64,000 nt of DNA from Diphasiastrum complanatum (lineage: Eukaryota > Streptophyta > Lycopodiopsida > Lycopodiales > Lycopodiaceae). Under the pieces are notes generated by a model that saw only the letters and a program-made list of their open reading frames with translations, was not told the DNA's origin and ran no database searches. A program made the position numbers and the translations under genes. Below, one piece after another: positions 8,037 to 19,240 of the stretch; within the stretch, counting starts at the first letter, position 1; the number at the start of each line of letters is the position of its first letter. The stretch is taken from contig CM055098.1 in the NCBI GenBank assembly GCA_029204225.1, positions 4,770,107 to 4,834,106 of the forward strand. The letters are read 5' to 3'.

Positions 8037-11000
8037 TGGCAAGTTCATCTTCTTTAGTTCCTCCTGCTGTAACTTATTATAAAGGGATTTCTATGAGTTC
8101 ATCTTCCGACATCAAGATTACAACTGTGTACCACAAGGTGACTCGTGGTACACAGTTGTACTCTTGATGTCGGAAGATGAACTCGTGTACCAGAAGGTGA
8201 CTCCAGGTTCGACACAAGCTGCTAAATTTTGTACAACTTCGTCCTTGTCATTGTGTTTCTTAAATCCTAGAGCAGTATACTACTCCCCTTCACCAAAAAT
8301 CCACAATGATTCGGAATCAAGCAAGCACTCAGTTAATGATTCTAGTCAATTCACCATCCCACGACGTGGCAGTCTTTCCTTGAGAAAGTCAAGACCAGCA
8401 CGGACTTGGTCCGTTCAATGTTCGAAGTCCGAGAGATCTATATTTTCGAATGTTGCAGAGATTTCTGAAATCCCAGAGCCTTCTACTAAAAACCAAGATA
8501 ATGAAGTGGCAGAGAATCAACCCACACTTTCAACAAGTATGGAATCATTACCAGCACCTTTAGGTGCCACTGTCCCAAGTTCTTCATACAAAGTAGAAGC
8601 CAAAGGGAAAGAGAAATTTTGAAGAGACTTACAATCGAATCGAGAAATGACCTCACATCAAAAACAATTACTGGAACCTCGTGAAACCCGTACAGTAAAA
8701 AACTTAGTTTGTTGTATTTCCTCCTGTTTGCAGAAATTAACCTTTCCTGACGTGAAGCAGATTCGCTCGAGCTTTTTTTCAAAGACAAAAAATGATCAAA
8801 ATTATTACCTTTGTTCATTGTCAGGCCTGATAGGAAAGGTTTCACTTACTTTCTAGAAACAACTGAAGTTTGTCGCAAGACTTTCAAGGTTGTCCATGCA
8901 ATTGGAAAATCTAGACTTGCTCGTATTCACACGAGATTAAAAAAGGATCCTAGTCTTCAAGGTTCAGTTCAAGATTGGACTTTTTCTCTGGACTACTTAA
9001 CTGCAAAAGCATGGTTGACGCATTTTATAGACGTGCATGCTGAAAAACTCCCGAATTTTTTATATTTTCACCTTTCAAACAATTTTTTGAAATTGAAAAT
9101 ATTCATGATGTATAAAGATTTTGCAATGTCGAAGAATGTTCAGCATTTAAGTTATTGTTATTTCATGAAACTGTGAAAGAGAGATTTTGGTCTAGTAAAA
9201 ATTCCGAAATCCAGAATGTCTGTCTGTAGCATATGCGAATAGTTAAAAGTGCTCAGAGAACAAGCCAAAAGTCCACAGGAAAAAGCTATTTGGTAGATAC
9301 TACATTTTGTTATTTTTTTTGAACACCCGGTAGTTAACGCTTTCAATTTACTAAATCACTTTTTTGGTGTGATTTTTTTCGTGGACTTTATGAAGTCACT
9401 TCAAATTCACAGAGAGCAACAAACTACAGAAAGACAAAAGCTTGCCAAGCACAGGAAAAAGTGTTTGGAATTTTCTCAAAAGTATTTGGGTCTCGTAATC
9501 GACGGGATGGATCAAAAGAAGACGCTATTGCCACATTTTGTGAGGGTGCCAAAAAATCTAAACGAAGTGGATTTCATCCAAGTTCATTTAGTTGGAGCTC
9601 TTACATTCAACGACATCTTGCAGTCTAAAGTGTATTTCAAGTATCCCAATATTCGAAATGATCCAAATTTGCCCATTACCATAATCCACAAAATAATAGT
9701 TGAATTTGGCAACAGTCTTTCTGAGATTCTTTACTTGCAACTTGATAATACCGCCAGAGAATATAAAAATCAAACAGTGCTGGCATATTTGTTGATGTTG
9801 GTTGCTTTAAAAATCTTCAAAAAAATCAAAATAGGATTTTTATTGGTGGGTCATACTCATGATCAAATCGACCAAATGTTTAGCCGCTTTTCCAAAAATT
9901 TGAAATGCAAAAAGGCCTTTTCTTTGCCGGTACTGCAAAGTACTATTGAGGAGTTGTACACCCCTAGACCAATTGTGTTCTTACTACGACGCACATTTAA
10001 TTTTAGAGACTTACATAAAAATGGCGGACGAACATTGCACTGCACCAATAAATGATATTAGTTCTCAACATCAATTCAAAACTGAAAATGATATTGGTGG
10101 CATCACATTGTTGTGGGCAAAGCAATTTTCAAACTCTACGGAATGGTTACCATCTGATGGAGTTCATTTCTTACAGAGCATGCCCTCTTCTCAATTTAAG
10201 CTTGCACCTTTGTGTCACCTAACTTCTACAATGGAAGAGCAAAAGGCTCAAAGAGAACGTCATCCAATTGATACATTTGTGGCTTTAAACTTTTTGGAAA
10301 TGACTATTCAAGCAACATAGCAATTTTTTGATGAGTTTGACCGACATTGGTAGGCGGATTTTTTTGAAGAGCAAAAGTTAAGTTTGCTTAACTTGGGAGA
10401 TGCAAACTCGTCTGAGGAGTTTCACTACCTGTTTAGATTTTCAACTTCAACAACGACAGTTGATTCCTCTATTGTTGCCCAACAAGCTGATTATTTGACC
10501 CTTGTGCAGAGAACGAAGAACGTGATATTTATTTGGTCCTAGAAAAAGTCGACAGACTGTAAATGCTGCCAAGGCTAAATGGTCTGGTAACCTCAATGAA
10601 TTAACGGTCGGGAGTCTCATTGCACTTTTGGCATCGAAAAATAATGAAAGTTATCTATTTTGGATCGCTAAAGTGATTGGCTTCATTCAGTGCGACGACA
10701 CCAAGATTGTACATGTGCACTGGATGCGTACCATTTCAATAGATGCTTTCTTGGGAAGTACGAGCTAGAAATGTTACAATTAGATCCAATGGGCAAGTGG
10801 AAGCACTCAACAAAGAATCAACCAACATTCGATGACATAAATCTTGGAGATGTGGATGTACTTGCATTTAATTTTGAGTTGACAATGATGAATCATTTAC
10901 AAAAGTCAACAATATCTATTTTGCAAGAACGTCTTGGATCAAGTGCACAACCATCATCTTTGACTCGGCTTTAACTTAGCAAAGCCACATTACAAACTTT

Positions 11001-11160
11001 TCTCTCAACGTTGGAGGCTGATTCGGATGAGAATTCGCCAGTAGACTCTCATGAGGAAGATGGATCGTCAACTTCTTCAGCTGAAAAAGAAAGTCTTGAT
11101 AATATTTCAAGCACTAAGTTGAGAGAACTTAGTGAAAATTCTATGGAATTTGAATTGTAA
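8037..11160 (+). pseudogene. Broken gene for uncharacterised DGMDQ/LDN/GHTHxxID protein (DUF7869-like)
   Basis: An intronless reading path starts at ATG 8037 (MASSSSLVPPAVTYYKG) and ends at TAA 11158-11160, with several frameshifts and about ten stops. In order it shows a Ser-rich N terminus, a VCRKTFKVVHAIGKSRL motif (~8868), a CSIC cysteine pair (~9225), VIDGMDQKKTLLPHF (~9497), LQLDNTAREYKNQ (~9733), VGHTHDQIDQMFSRFSK (~9845), WLPSDG (~10145) and a C-terminal FWIAKV…HVHWM segment (~10660-10720) that looks like an SH3-barrel or BAH-type chromatin reader. The motif series is familiar from uncharacterised eukaryotic proteins I believe are catalogued under DUF7869. Spaced acidic residues suggest an RNase H/DDE-type fold. 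Function is unknown; it may be a transposase or a host gene. The N terminus is disrupted by the hairpin at 8095-8184. Confidence 0.72.
8095..8184. repeat. Near-perfect inverted repeat (two 40-bp arms, 10-bp loop)
   Basis: Arms 8095-8134 and 8145-8184 are reverse complements at 39 of 40 positions, around the loop AAGGTGACTC. The segment just after the right arm (8185-8207) repeats 8126-8148 in direct orientation, including the loop (GTGTACCA.AAGGTGACTC). The structure is what a fold-back template switch within the coding sequence would leave, and it destroys the reading frame. Confidence 0.92.
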
Positions 11161-11984
11161 AAAATATATATACATGATTTATTTTCAGTGTTTTCAAAAT
11201 TTGTGGATTTATTGTAACTGGCTTCAAATGTATTCTATGGATTGTTCTCATAAACGTTGATTTAGAATTTCAAAACACCATAAACTTTTGTATATTTTGC
11301 ATATTTTGAACATTTTTTATTTTCAGGATTTTATTAATTTTTTATTTTTATTTTTTTGCAAAAGGGCATATTGTTTGCCAAAAAAATTTGTGGTTTTCAA
11401 AATAAATTTCATGAAAAATCATGTTTTTGGCAAAAATTAAAAAATCAAAAAACAGTTACCCGTTTTTAGGATATTGTTCCATTTCAAAAGATTTCGTGTT
11501 GTTGGTTTTGTTGATGGAAATAAAACTAAGGGAGGCCCATTATGTCATTCCTTCATGGTCAAGTCATCAAGTGATGATGATATCTTATGGCAAGATGGAG
11601 ATGGAGGCTCATTCATGGATGTTTATGGTGGAGACATATCAAGAAAGGACAAAGATGGAGGACACATGCAAGCATTGGTTGATTACTCACATTTATTATT
11701 TGGTTGCTGTTATTTTCTAGAGAATTCATAGTTGGAAGCATGGAGGAGTGATAGCATTTACATTCTATTTGGTTCTTTATGTTCTTGTTACATCTCGATA
11801 TGTAAAATTGATGTAAGAAATAGTGAAGCATCCAATATGGATTAGATATTTTTGGAAACTTAGGCAAGTTGAGAAGGTTGAATTTGAACCTACTCTAATT
11901 GGTTAGTAGAGATGCATTGACTCTAGTCATGTTAGATCCAGGTCTAGAAGAGATCTAGAAACTTCCATAAGTAGATAAGCTTGT
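11161..11984. other. No recognisable gene
   Basis: Very A/T-rich to about 11420, then sequence with short open frames (for example 11474-11731) that match nothing I recognise. The right part, up to the insertion site of the next element, continues after it at 15507. Confidence 0.4.
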
Positions 11985-11989
11985 GTAAG
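11985..11989. repeat. Target-site duplication, left copy (GTAAG)
   Basis: GTAAG directly precedes the LTR at 11990 and is repeated directly after the other LTR at 15502-15506. Confidence 0.9.
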
Positions 11990-12479
11990 TGTAAAGACCA
12001 CTAGGGACACTCCCCTAAGATGAGGATAGGAAAACACAAGAGAGACTGTGGAGCAAAACCACCCAACCATTCCTAGACCCCTCTTGGAGAATCCTCCTGG
12101 ATCTAGCCCCCAAGTCATGCCAATGTGACAGCAAGAGGAAAAGAGCTCATCAGGTAACCTAGACCAAGTCGTCGATGGAATAATCTCTACCTCAATATAT
12201 AGAGAGTAGGATCATGTGCATAAGCACATGCAATTCCCTTGCAGGTCAACTATAAATAGGTTATAGCTCTTCATGCATACCTCATGCCTATATCAGTCAC
12301 ATGTACATGCACTACTCCATATGTCTCAATTAGAGTGTTTGGGTCCTCTCAAGGTCATTAGTCATCAACAGGCCTCGATGTGGAATTAGATCTAGGCGTG
12401 ACCAATAATCTCGAATACTGGAGGGCCGGTCTACCATATTAGGACTATTCTAGGTCCTTAACTGAATATGGCCATAACA
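11990..12479 (-). repeat. 3' LTR of the non-coding element
   Basis: In element orientation it runs TGTTATGGCC…GGTCTTTACA. It matches 15012-15501 at equal length with few differences. A TATAAATAG word at about 12250 lies on the plus strand, opposite to the orientation given by PBS and polypurine tract. Confidence 0.9.
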
Positions 12480-12492
12480 TTCTTCCTCCCTT
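12480..12492 (-). other. Polypurine tract
   Basis: On the minus strand AAGGGAGGAAGAA sits directly before the LTR start TGTTATGG, fixing the element's orientation. Confidence 0.8.
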
Positions 12493-14996
12493 AAACAGGT
12501 TCTGTCCTCAGAACGGGAAAATAAAAACATGAAACTATTCCTTAAGCTTTCAAATCTTTCCCATTGATCATTATTCTTAGTCCGATCTTTCCATTTGAAT
12601 AAGCACTTAGACATGTGCTTATTCAGATACACTAAGCTATAAATCTTCCAAATGGGTTGATCTATTCCAAAACAAAAGTTCATCACCTTCATGTAATCCT
12701 AATTACATACTAGGTGGATTAACTTCTTCATTTCAGAGATCAAATCCAAAAGCTAAAGAAATTCCAGTTCAATTTCTTGTAGAAAATAATGCATCTTGAT
12801 ACCAGTATTCTTAGAATATCCAAATATTCTAAAATACCACAATTCAATCATCTAAAATCTCTAGGAGATCCATCAAGTCTCAGACAATCATAACTCAAAC
12901 CAGAGTACTGCAGTTACTCTAATGAGTTAACAGCCCCATTTCTAGCATCATATGCAAGAAATCAGCATCTATTTGTATCTTAATAAATTTATATGTCTCC
13001 TACAAAACTGGAGATATAGACTGAACTTTGTACATAAGCACTTATAACTACAATTTGTAAAGAAATCAATTCCTCATAAGTAACCAATTACTTAATGGAA
13101 AGGCCTGTGAGATCCATACAATCTCAAGTATGCACTGGAGTAAAGGAATTTAGAGTTCAAATAACAGATCTAAATCCTTGACTCACCCAATTGATCAAGA
13201 ATTACTTATTATCTTAAGAATTTTCACATTTTCCTATAATCTTCAAATGACTTTTAAGTATCAGTTTATGATCCATCAATCATAAACATTTAGAATCTTA
13301 TGATTCGTCAATCATAATTTACAGGATTCTAAAACCATACTTATACTGGAGTATATGTACAACATACAACTCAGGAAATATAAGAATCATTCTGAAATCT
13401 TTTCCACAAGGAAAATCACTGGATTCCAATAATATTCTTCCAACCCAATTCTTAATCAGATTATGAGTTTCAAATTCTACAGTTCCATTCCCAACTGTGG
13501 ATGCAGGTGAATTTCACCACTTGGACACATACTAGTAGTGCAAGACTTTCCAAAACCCTGGTTTATGGGCATGCAACATGCTATAGCTCTAGGAGACACC
13601 ATGCAAATGCATGCAAGCCAAGTCCAAAAGGTAAGGCCTTATTCACGCATGAGCCACACAAGCCCTATCCAAAAAAAATTCAAAGCAAAAAGAAATTTAG
13701 GTTAGCCAACAATTCCTTCACTCGATACAGCCACAACTGATGCATGTCCTCTTTCCTCATACTGTTATCAAAGGAAGAGTGGCCCTACTGCCCTATTGGA
13801 TCATACAGATCGCGCTTTCAAAGATTAGAAACAGCCAAGTAGACAGCGGCACACTCTTTTTCCCTACAGATCAGGAGGCTTCTCGAGCAACTGCCAATCA
13901 CGCCATACCACGGTTTTCCCAGCGCTTTCCAAGTCATAACAAGATTACAACCTGTCTGGCTGATCTCAGAACATTCCAGGTTTTCAATTAGCACGCCGAC
14001 AAGCATGCATCAACTGGAATGAAACCAGGTTAAATGATGCTAAATCAGCTTTTATCTCACAGCACACCCATGTACTGCTCACAAACACTCATGGGAAGAG
14101 AGGTGAAGGTTGCACAAATAATTCTGTAGGAGATCTACAATGGTTTCTAGGAATAAAAAAGGTTTGCGATTCAACACCAGGCAAACCACGGTCCCTCCCT
14201 CCAATCAAAAGCTAGAGGGAAGATATAACGAGGTAGAACCAGAATTCAGAGGCTTCTCACAGATGGGTCACTACAGAGGCTTCTTCACAAGCATTAACCA
14301 TTCTAGATTGTTATGACAAATTCCCCCAATTTCCAATGAGCTCCAAAATTCTAGAAATAGAGAAATTCCATAACCCATCCATTAACAAGTAATAGATGCT
14401 CATGAGGGTGGTTAAATCTCTCGGCTTTATTCTGCTATAGGAAAAACAGAACTGGAATCCCCAATCTATGCTCTACAGGTTGCATGTTCCAACAGAGAAT
14501 TAGCTTTTTTCAAAAGCTCTCAATCCTCACATGCAATCATGAGATTCACGAGTTTTATCAGCTAGCTGGTTATTTCACCAAGATTGGTCAATCCAAATTA
14601 ATCTATCCATAACTCGGCTAGTCCTATATGAATCTAACTCCGTAGAACATTATGGTCCTATGCATGTTACTCAATCTAGCAGATTTAAGATATACACCAG
14701 CAACAAGATCTTTCACAATAAATCCTTCTACATTAATTGGAAGCTTCTCCAAGAAAATAAGAAATTACAAATGAATTCACACTAGTTCCAAGCATCTTTC
14801 ACAAAAATGGAACATGTAGAAGAGCACTCTACCACCAATTTTGAAAAGCGTGCCAGACAATCGAAATTAGCGAACCTCAAATTCGAACTTCTCTTGAAAA
14901 AATCAACACTCCAAACCAAGATGCAAATCCAAGTGCTTCCTACTTCCAATTCATTGTAGAGCTTGTTTTAATCCCATCCAAGACCGCATCTTAGCC
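12493..14996 (-). other. Non-coding internal region
   Basis: 2.5 kb, A/T-rich, with only scattered short frames. Parts (about 13000-13450) align as reverse complement with 43850-44470 at perhaps 70-75%, including the words ATGATTGACGAATCATA and ATACTCCAGTAT. Confidence 0.7.
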
Positions 14997-15010
14997 GGGC
15001 TCTAATACCA
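14997..15010 (-). other. Primer-binding site
   Basis: The minus strand reads TGGTATTAGAGCCC one base inside the 5' LTR; it is the initiator-Met tRNA type with one substitution. Confidence 0.85.
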
Positions 15011-15011
15011 A

Positions 15012-15501
15012 TGTAAAGACCACTAGGGACAATCCCCTAAGATGAAGATAGGAAAACACAAGAGAGACTGTGGAGCAAAACCACCCAACCATTCATATAC
15101 CCCTCTTGGAGAATCCTCCTGGATCTAGCCCCCAAGCCATGCCAATGTGACAGCAAGAGGAAAAGAGCTCATCAGGTAACCTAGACCAAGTCATCGACGG
15201 AATAATCTCTACCTCAATATATAGAGAGTAGGATCCTGTGCACGAGCACATGCAATTCCCATGCAGGTCAACTATAAATAGGTTACAGCTCTTCATGCAT
15301 ACCTCATGCCTATATTAGTCACATGTACATGCACTACTCCATATGTCTCAATTAGAGTGTTTGGTTCCTCTCAAGGTCATTAGTCACCAACAGGCCTCGA
15401 TGTGGAATTAAATCTAGGCGTGACCAATAATCTCAAATACTGGAGGGCCGGCCTACCATATTAGGACTATTCCAGGTCCTTAACCGAATATGGCCATAAC
15501 A
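15012..15501 (-). repeat. 5' LTR of the non-coding element
   Basis: 490 bp, paired with 11990-12479; followed on the plus strand by the GTAAG duplication. Confidence 0.9.
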
Positions 15502-15506
15502 GTAAG
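15502..15506. repeat. Target-site duplication, right copy (GTAAG)
   Basis: Identical to 11985-11989. Confidence 0.9.
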
Positions 15507-15904
15507 AGCATCCAAATAGGGAAAGAGGCTATTATAAATAGGTTACAAGTGTGGGAGGAATTCATCTCTCTCATTCTTCTATCATTCATTCTTATGGAAG
15601 ATATCTCTTTGGGTTCTACATCCATTTTTTGCATATTTGTGATGATATAGTGGATTCTTGTGTATAGAATGCTATTTTTCTTATGTGTATGAGTTCCCAC
15701 ATGTAAGTATTGTTGTTGTATGATTTTTGTATGGACAACTTACGTGAGTGTTTTTGACAAGTTCTTATTGAGTTTACATCTTCTATGTATACTAGATGCA
15801 AAATTTCTACATTGTTAATGATGCTAGATGTGTTATCCATATTAGCCAAAGATCAAAGGGCATAAATCGATCTTTGTGATCTATTTTTTTTAAATACTAA
15901 GCAC
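15507..15904. other. No recognisable gene; LTR-like flank
   Basis: Continuation of the sequence before 11985. A CTATTATAAATAGG TATA-like word near 15530 and the general texture suggest an old LTR, but no partner was found. Confidence 0.3.
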
Positions 15905-16166
15905 TCTTCTCAATTTTATTTGATAGATAATATGGGAACAAAGGTTTCATTGAAGTCAAATACCTTCTATTATGTGTATCTCTTTGCTACCAATCGTGCA
16001 TTATGCTTGTCAAATGTCCCATCTAACTTGTACTTCACTTTGTAGATCCATGTGATGCCTCTCAGTTTATGATCTTCGATTAGATCTTATGTGTCATTCT
16101 TTATGATAGATGCATGACTTTTCTCCGGTGATCACTTAGCAACTTTCTCATAAGATTTGATAATGT
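15905..16166 (-). pseudogene. Copia reverse transcriptase N-terminal fragment
   Basis: The minus strand reads SIIKNDT.DLIEDHKL, then WIYKVKYKLDGTFDKHNARL, VAKRYT and DFNETFVPILSIK. This is the start of the copia RT domain (W-V/I-F-K-x-K-x-x-x-D-G…ARLVAKG…F.ETFAPV), with several stops. It is cut on its upstream side by the element inserted at 16173. Probably the same relic as 23268-23620. Confidence 0.75.
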
Positions 16167-16167
16167 T

Positions 16168-16172
16168 AATGT
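16168..16172. repeat. Target-site duplication, left copy (AATGT)
   Basis: AATGT precedes the LTR at 16173 and recurs at 22135-22139 after the second LTR. Confidence 0.75.
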
Positions 16173-16424
16173 AGTTAAAATAGCAATGATCGACTTATAC
16201 AGTGCTTTCTTATTTTGACGGCACCACGTGTGCTTAGTTCTATAATTATCGGGCCGTCTTTCTCTTACAAGCCCTTTGAGTGCTTTTAAGTAACTCTATC
16301 TTTGTACTTACTGATCAGTTGAATATACAATTTGTGGAGAGCAATTTTGTTGTCTTGTCTTGTTGCACTTGACATTGTGATGTGGTGATTGATCCGTTCA
16401 GGTGCTTAAACTATTTTCTTAACT
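16173..16424 (+). repeat. 5' LTR (252 bp)
   Basis: Begins AGTTAAAATAG and ends TTCTTAACT. It pairs with 21883-22134 over its full length. The non-canonical ends are supported jointly by the duplication AATGT outside and the PBS starting at the next base. Confidence 0.8.
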
Positions 16425-16437
16425 TGGTACGAAAGCC
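16425..16437 (+). other. Degenerate primer-binding site
   Basis: TGGTACGAAAGCC resembles TGGTATCAGAGCC with three changes and starts directly after the LTR. The continuation CTTGGTGGCTAG also follows the PBS-like site at 38834. Confidence 0.6.
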
Positions 16438-17667
16438 CTTGGTGGCTAGAATCACTGGACAAGAACAAAGAGCTGCAAATTCACGACGGTTTGTTGGCTA
16501 GGAAGCACAAAACTGAGTCTGTGGAGATTCGTGGATTAGCTCAGAACTGTAAGAAGACTTAGAGGCAGGGAATTGTTAGCTGAATTAGAGGGCAAGCAGA
16601 TTGAAGCTAGAAATTCTTCTGGAGGGTTGCTTGGCGTTTGTGATTGGTTTGAATCGAATACCATTTGAAGAGCGGTTTCGAGTAAAATATTGCTTATTGT
16701 AGGGGGACCTCAGAGGGATAGGTAGCTGCTCAGTTCTATTTTCAAGAAGTTCAGATAGAGCCAAAATATCTTCTTCTTTGACAGTTAGGGTTTCAAGAAG
16801 GCAAAAAGCATTTCTCTCTCAAAATAAATCCATTTTTGAAGTTGTGAAAAGCCAGGAGTGGGCACCCTGCTACTGTTATGGTTGTGTGGAGAGGTCGTGG
16901 GCGGTAGTGGATCAGCCAGTGTGCAGGAGTGAAGTAATCACAAATTTCCATAGTGAGGATATAAAGGCTTGGAGCTACCATCACTGAGAGAGGAGGGAGG
17001 CGCAGAAGTCGTGCGCGTTGAGTGAGACCAGAAACTCCGTGCTTCGAAGTGCGTAGCGACTGGAGGACAAACCTTCAAGGCACACAAATGCGCAGGATCG
17101 TTGGATGGAGGTCCATCGTGATCAACGGATATGATTGAAAGTTTGAAAGACTATACCAGCCGTCAGATTAAGACTAGTGGTGGAGAAGGGCTTTGAAAGG
17201 GCCCTGAAGAATTGAAAGGCAAAATAGGCCATCTTTTCATTAAAAATTTTCAAACTGAAAAAATTGTTGGATCCCAAGTTTTTTGAAAGGTGAAGTTTCT
17301 TCACATTGAAGAAACAGTTCAAAAACCCAAATTGCCCTTATTGTCACCTCCTTTAGCCTATTTTGGCCAAACGAAGGGCACCCTGACTGTACCTGCAAGT
17401 ACGGTACACCAAAACAGAGTGATTGCCGTGGAGAAAGTATTCGAAGTGCGCTAGAATTGATTTCAACATTCCAATGGGCAGGGAGCTGAGAGCTGGTGAC
17501 AAGAAGCATTTCGGAAAGCCACGCCAGTTTGGCTTTCAATTTGGCGAAAGAGCAGCAGGTGGCCTGGTAAGCCAAAAATTGCAAGTCATTATTTTTTATT
17601 TTTGACATCACGGTTGGCTTCGACATACACTTTATAGCCTCCAGGTGGAGTTTTGAGCAGTTTGGAA
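16438..17667 (+). other. Long untranslated leader of the copia element
   Basis: 1.2 kb with no supported ORF. From about 17170 it aligns with 39420-39900, the leader of the second family copy. Confidence 0.6.
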
Positions 17668-19240
17668 ATGGCAAACATCAATGAGGCAATTTTGGGTGAT
17701 GCAAGCAAACTTGATGGGGCTTCTAACTACAACATCTGGAAATTCAAAATGAAGAGCATTTTGATGGAGAAAGAGTTATGGGAGATCGTGGTAGGTACCG
17801 AAGTCCGGCCAAATACCACTCCAGATGACATGAGGGACTTTGATAAAAAGGTGTAGAGAGCACTGTCCTTGATCAATTTTTCAGTGAAAGACCATGTGAT
17901 CACTCATATAAGTGATGCCACGACGGCTAGGGGAGCTTGGGAAGCTCTTAAAATGCAATTTCAAACTTGCAATCCAGCTCGGGCCATGTTCTTGAAGTCG
18001 AGATTGAACGCAGTAAGGATGGAAGAAAGTGAATCAGTGGGATCTTTCTTCACCAGGATAAAGGAGCTGAGAGATCAACTTGTGACAATTGGAGAACCAA
18101 TTAGGGACGTTGAATTGGTATATACCACAATGAGCGGTGTCTCAGAAGGGCTACAGATGTTTGTGAGCGGCATTACTTCGAGGGAGAGATTGCCTACTTT
18201 TGAAGACTTCCACGGAATCATGTTGCAGGAAGAGCAGCATTGCGAAGTGGTGAAGTCAAGGCAAACCCCACAGGAGGATCAAGCCTTGCTTGCTAAAGGC
18301 AAGCAGAAAGGATGGAAGAGGATTCCCAAGAAATCTAAGGATGATGATGACGAGGGAGAGTCGTCATCAAAGGCGAAAAAGAATAAGAAAGGCAAATGTT
18401 ACTATTGCCACAAACCAGGTCATTGGGCACACGAGTGTTACAAGAAGAAAGCGGACATAAAGGCGAGAAAAGTGACGCAACAAGGCAATATTGTCGAAGA
18501 TGATGGAGAAGATGATGAGACAAGTGTCTTCTCATCGGCATTGGCATCCCAGGTTGATGATGGTGCCAAATGGTTCGTAGATTTAGGTGCCACAAGGCAT
18601 ATGATTGGAAAACGTGATTGGTTTGAGAAATTCTCACCAATCCATGATGGGGATAAGGTCACTCAAGCCAATGGGGAGGAATGTCAAATATAGGGTGTGG
18701 GCAATGTACCTGTGCAGTTTCCTGATGGTAAAATCAAGAACATCCCTAATGTGCTTTATGTTCCTGGACTCAAAAAGAGTTTGCTTTTTGTTGGAGTAAT
18801 GGCTAATCAACATCTTAAGGTCTAATTTGTCAAGGATGGATGCCTTATGAGGGATATGAACCACAATCATAAAGTGGTGGCGAAAGGTTATAGAGATAGT
18901 AACTGTGGCCTTTATAAATTGGATGCTGCAAAACCAGGAGAATATGGTTTGGCTATCTCAACAGCATATCAATCTGAGTTGTGGCACAGAAGACTTGGTC
19001 ACTTGAACTATGGAACCTTAAGATTGATGGCGAAGCTGAAAATGGTAATAGGGTTATCGGCATTGCAGGATGATCATCATGCAATGTGTGAAGGATGCAT
19101 CATGGAAAAGCATCACAGGGAGACATTCAAGAAAGGTGGAGTTGCAAGAGCTAAGAAACCGCTGGAACTTATTCACAGCGACTTGTGCGGCCCAATGAAG
19201 ACCATGTTGTTGGGAAAAGCTTATTATTTTATGACTTACT
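17668..19240 (+). pseudogene. Copia gag, protease and integrase zinc-binding region
   Basis: Start chosen at ATG 17668 (MANINEAILGDASKLDGASN), the usual copia Gag opening. The UBN2-type gag domain runs to about 18300, followed by a Lys-rich stretch and a CCHC knuckle CYYCHKPGHWAHEC (18397). The protease has DLG instead of DSG at 18580-18588. The GAG-pre-integrase/H2C2 region shows LWHRRLGHLNYGTL…CEGC, and the integrase start HSDLCGPM ends at the inversion breakpoint. In-frame stops: TAG 17854-17856, TAG 18691-18693 and TAA near 18824. The first two are also present at the same codons in the copy at 39903-41091. Confidence 0.85.

Larger units (their letters stand above)
11990..15501 (-). mobile_element. 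Complete non-coding LTR retrotransposon (LARD-like)
   Basis: Two 490-bp LTRs, perfect 5-bp target duplication, a PBS and a polypurine tract, all consistent with minus orientation. The 2532-bp internal region has no open frame longer than about 85 codons and no gag or pol motif on either strand. It matches the definition of a large retrotransposon derivative that depends on proteins from other elements. A diverged relative of its internal region lies in plus orientation around 43850-44470. An LTR-like relative is at 30973. Confidence 0.9.

Noticed and set aside
11421-11731. Two overlapping plus ORFs of 85-99 codons
   Set aside because: No motif, repeated word use or context supports translation; one is probably the shadow of the other.
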